In this document: positions 5,932 to 7,637 of the stretch, in pieces
How positions within the stretch are numbered: position 1 is the first letter of the stretch
Layout: every line of letters starts with the position of its first letter
Assembly: GCA_964623315.1 (NCBI GenBank)
Contig: CAZUSU010000026.1
Location: 1 to 7,637, forward strand
Direction: 5' to 3'
Length of the DNA stretch: 7,637 nucleotides
From: CAZUSU01 sp964623315
GTDB lineage: Bacteria > Patescibacteriota > Patescibacteriia > Magasanikbacterales > 2-02-FULL-50-9b
The notes under the pieces: generated by a model
Databases searched by the model: none
Seen by the model: the letters and a program-made list of their open reading frames with translations, nothing else
What the model was told of the DNA's origin: nothing
Program-made: the position numbers and the translations under genes

Positions 5932-6730
5932 TTTCAGCCAGCCGCACATCACCGTGCAGGTCACGGTGAAATGTGGTGTCGGCAGAAGGAAGTTCGCGGC
6001 GTACGAGTGCCGCGAACTTTTTTTGTTGCGTTGGTTCTATTTCGGCGAGCAAAATTATTTTTTGTTGCGGCCGTTGGGCGATGTGAATTTGTGACAGCAT
6101 TTTTTTATATAACTTGAGCCCGTCTTGACTGCCGCCATACAGCGCGCACCGCGGTTCATGTTTGACCTCGGCCGCAAGATGCTGAATCTGTGCGGCAGAA
6201 AGGTATGGCAAGTTTGCCGCGACGAGCACTTTTTTTGTTCGCGGCCACGGCACGCCGGCGAGCAAATTTTTTTTCATGAACACGATGGGTGTGTGGTGCC
6301 TGCGGGCGTTTTGCCGTGCCACCCGCAGTGCATCGGAGGAAATATCCGTTGCAATAACAACGGTATTTCGGTGATGCGTCGCGAGCGTAATTGCAATGGC
6401 GCCGGAACCGGTGCCTACATCAATGATGGTCCAATTGGCGCGCGGTCGTTGTGCCCGTGCGCGATCAATCAACAGTTCTGTTTCTGGACGCGGAATCAAC
6501 ACGGCCGGTGACACAAAAAATTTTAATCCGTAAAACCACGCTTCGCCGACGATATATTGTATCGGTACACCGTCTGCGCGCATTTTTTTGAGGCGGTTCA
6601 GACGGTCGGCCGCACGGGGCGGCAGTGTTTCCTGCTTGTTCACTAATAGTTCGGCAGTCGTTTTTTTTAAAACAAACCGCAATAAGTATTCATCATCGCG
6701 TGCGGATGTCGGCGTGGGTATTTTTCGCAT
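5918..6730 (-). CDS. prmC: PrmC, release factor glutamine N5-methyltransferase
   Basis: A 270-residue SAM-dependent enzyme that methylates the glutamine of the GGQ motif in class 1 release factors. The N-terminal helical domain (about 1-75) leads to YIVGEAWFYGLKFFV (59-73) and LIPRPETELLID (78-89), both PrmC hallmarks. The Rossmann-type domain has motif I IDVGTGSGAIA (103-113) and motif II acidic ATDIS (127-131). The catalytic NPPY position reads NLPY (173-176), a Pro-to-Leu variant. The C-terminus has YGGSQDGLKLYKK and the expected final strands. It is slightly short of the usual 275-290. The ATG at 6730 follows a -10 by 7 bases, so the mRNA is probably leaderless. The stop is TAG (5920..5918), within the 3' end of rplY. 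It diverges from rpmE-prfA; prfA encodes its substrate RF1. Confidence 0.93.
   Translation of the reverse strand: MRKIPTPTSARDDEYLLRFVLKKTTAELLVNKQETLPPRAADRLNRLKKMRADGVPIQYIVGEAWFYGLKFFVSPAVLIPRPETELLIDRARAQRPRANWTIIDVGTGSGAIAITLATHHRNTVVIATDISSDALRVARQNARRHHTPIVFMKKNLLAGVPWPRTKKVLVAANLPYLSAAQIQHLAAEVKHEPRCALYGGSQDGLKLYKKMLSQIHIAQRPQQKIILLAEIEPTQQKKFAALVRRELPSADTTFHRDLHGDVRLAEIILF
5945..5975. other. imperfect hairpin in the prmC 3' end
   Basis: CACAT (5945-5949) and CACCGTG (5950-5956) pair with CACGGTG (5962-5968) and ATGTG (5971-5975), with a 5-base loop and a 2-base bulge. No T-tract follows on either strand, so it is not a terminator by itself. It lies 14 bases past the rplY stop and could cap the rplY 3' end or be a coding accident. 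Confidence 0.3.
5991..6024 (+). terminator. intrinsic terminator of rplY inside prmC coding sequence
   Basis: AGTTCGCGGC (5991-6000) pairs perfectly over 10 bases with GCCGCGAACT (6009-6018), with an 8-base loop (GTACGAGT). Seven Ts follow (6018-6024, the first of them shared with the stem). It is 60 bases downstream of the rplY stop in the plus direction. On the minus strand no T-run follows, so prmC transcription should not stop here. The same bases encode residues of PrmC around RRELPSA. Confidence 0.85.
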
Positions 6731-6737
6731 AGTTCAA

Positions 6738-6766
6738 ATTGTATGACATTGTCTTACTATTCACAA
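6738..6766 (-). promoter_or_regulatory. prmC promoter (leaderless start)
   Basis: Read on the minus strand: TTGTGA (6766..6761), 17 bases, TACAAT (6743..6738). Seven bases separate the -10 from the ATG at 6730, so the predicted transcription start coincides with the start codon. Confidence 0.68.
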
Positions 6767-6796
6767 GCGTTGATTTACGTTCCCTGTGGTTATCCC

Positions 6797-6825
6797 TTGT
6801 CAAAAAAATACCACTCTGATACAAT
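6797..6825 (+). promoter_or_regulatory. rpmE-prfA promoter
   Basis: TTGTCA at 6797-6802, 17 bases starting with an A-tract, TACAAT at 6820-6825. The leader to the ATG at 6849 is about 17 bases with no Shine-Dalgarno sequence. Its -35 is 30 bases from the -35 of the divergent prmC promoter. Confidence 0.72.
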
Positions 6826-6848
6826 CTTCGCACCCTCATTTTATCATT

Positions 6849-7133
6849 ATGAAATCCGATCTCCACCCCACTTATCACGCCGACGCCACCGTAACGTGCG
6901 CCTGCGGCAACTCGTTTCAGGTTGGCTCTACCCAGCCCGCCATTCGTATTGAATTGTGCAGTAAGTGTCATCCCTTTTATACCGGTCAGCAGAAGTTTGT
7001 TGATACGGCGCGCCGTGTGGAAAAGTTCCAAGATAAATTGACCAAGAAAACAGCGGCAACGACACGCACCAAAGCGGCAAAAGAAAAAGAACGTAAGGCC
7101 AAGCGCGCCGAAAAAACGGCGTCCGGTAAATAG
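6849..7133 (+). CDS. rpmE: 50S ribosomal protein L31, zinc-binding form
   Basis: A 94-residue protein. Residues 1-64 match the L31 family end to end: MKSDLHPTYH, TCACGNSFQVGST, CSKCHPFYTGQQKFVDTA, RRVEKF. L31 bridges the 50S and 30S subunits near the central protuberance. The four zinc ligands C17, C19, C37 and C40 are all present, so this is the zinc-dependent (C+) type rather than the zinc-free paralogue. Residues 65-94 form an extra Lys/Ala/Arg-rich tail, longer than the 66-70 residues of typical L31, probably disordered and RNA-binding. I chose the ATG at 6849 because it opens the family consensus and follows a promoter; the frame runs further upstream without homology. It lies 12 bases ahead of prfA, an arrangement common in bacteria. 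The stop is TAG. Confidence 0.95.
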   Translation: MKSDLHPTYHADATVTCACGNSFQVGSTQPAIRIELCSKCHPFYTGQQKFVDTARRVEKFQDKLTKKTAATTRTKAAKEKERKAKRAEKTASGK

Positions 7134-7145
7134 ATTTTTACGATC

Positions 7146-7637
7146 ATGAAAGCGCAGGATGTTCTGCGTGAAGGTGAGCAACTAGAAACGGATCTACAGA
7201 ATCCTTCTGTTTTGGCTGATCAACAAAAATCATTAATCGCATCGCGTCGGTATGCGGAATTATTGCCGGCGCTTGGAAAAATTCGTCATGTTGCCGTATT
7301 ACAAACACAACTCAATTCAGCACAGCGCATGGTAGAAACGGAAACGGATCGCGACATGGTTGCGTTGGCACAGGCAGAAATAGAAACGATGCGCGCCGAA
7401 ATTGATAGTGGTGAACGGGAGATCGTCGAGCTCCTCCGCGAGCCAGACCCGTTCGCCAACAAAAATGTTATCGTTGAAATCCGCGCCGGTGTGGGCGGCG
7501 ACGAAGCCGGATTATTTGCGGCAGAACTCTATCGCCTGTACACGATGTACGCGGGCGCGCGCGGGTGGAAATCAGACCTCATGTCTATCAGTCGCACCGG
7601 TATTGGCGGCGTCAAAGAAGTGGTGTTTGAAATTCAA
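7146..7637 (+). CDS. prfA: peptide chain release factor 1, N-terminal part (runs off the right edge)
   Basis: The ATG at 7146 opens a frame of 164 codons with no stop before the edge; full RF1 is about 355-360 residues. RF1 reads UAA and UAG and triggers peptide release. Residues 1-105 are a helical, Gln/Glu-rich region matching domain 1. EIRAGVGGDEAGLFAAELYR (111-130), then MYAGARGW (134-141) and the stretch near ISRTGIGGVKEVVFEI (148-163), match the RF1 core. RF2 would normally read AGAGGTES here, so RF1 is preferred. The codon-recognition loop (PxT) and the GGQ motif lie beyond the window. It is probably co-transcribed with rpmE (12-base gap). No Shine-Dalgarno sequence is seen. PrmC, which modifies RF1, is encoded divergently next door. 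Confidence 0.93.
   Translation, partial: MKAQDVLREGEQLETDLQNPSVLADQQKSLIASRRYAELLPALGKIRHVAVLQTQLNSAQRMVETETDRDMVALAQAEIETMRAEIDSGEREIVELLREPDPFANKNVIVEIRAGVGGDEAGLFAAELYRLYTMYAGARGWKSDLMSISRTGIGGVKEVVFEIQ

Noticed and set aside
6125..6511. Plus-strand frame within prmC
   Set aside because: Antisense to conserved PrmC motifs; no promoter or domain support.
6790..6800. DnaA box in the prmC-rpmE gap
   Set aside because: TTATCCCTT departs from TTATNCACA at key positions and there is no cluster of boxes.
7106..7121. CGCCG/CGGCG hairpin at the end of rpmE as a terminator
   Set aside because: The stem is only 5 bases and the T-run (7135-7139) is 13 bases further on; it would also cut prfA off from its promoter.

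Overview
The window looks like a chromosome segment from a Patescibacteria/CPR-type bacterium (inference). Gene content is compact housekeeping: gyrB, rodA, rplY, prmC, rpmE and prfA, plus three proteins I cannot name. Composition is mid-GC with many GCG/CGC codons. Intergenic gaps are short, no start has a convincing Shine-Dalgarno sequence, and at least two genes look leaderless. TAA, TAG and one TGA are used as stops, so the UGA=Gly code of Gracilibacteria/Absconditabacteria is unlikely. No rRNA, tRNA, CRISPR array, insertion sequence or phage gene was seen, and no gene-free stretch exceeds about 120 bases.

Layout. At the left edge, on the minus strand, is the 5' end of a secreted-protein gene (149..1) with a clear signal peptide. 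It diverges from gyrB (238..2721) across 88 bases holding two back-to-back promoters. gyrB carries a 158-residue mini-intein (1552..2025) inside the TOPRIM active-site motif EGDSAGG|S. Next come a single-span membrane protein of unknown function (2758..3672) and rodA (3718..4812), the SEDS peptidoglycan glycosyltransferase. Then follows a two-gene unit of a small zinc-ribbon protein (4889..5233) overlapping rplY (5230..5931; ribosomal protein L25/CTC). The rplY unit ends at a strong intrinsic terminator (5991..6024) that lies inside the 3' coding end of the convergent gene prmC (6730..5918). prmC diverges from rpmE-prfA (6849..7133 and 7146..right edge).

How they work together. The right half is a translation cluster: L25, L31, release factor RF1, and PrmC, the methyltransferase that modifies the GGQ glutamine of RF1. 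The left half is DNA topology (GyrB) and envelope growth (RodA with a possible envelope partner). Six genes each have a recognisable sigma70-like promoter with exactly 17 bases between the hexamers (TTGTNA-like -35, TAYANT-like -10). The -10 lies only 7 to 24 bases from the start codon. The most notable items are the gyrB mini-intein, the uniform short-leader/leaderless promoter design, the terminator embedded in a convergent gene, and the zinc-ribbon protein coupled to L25.
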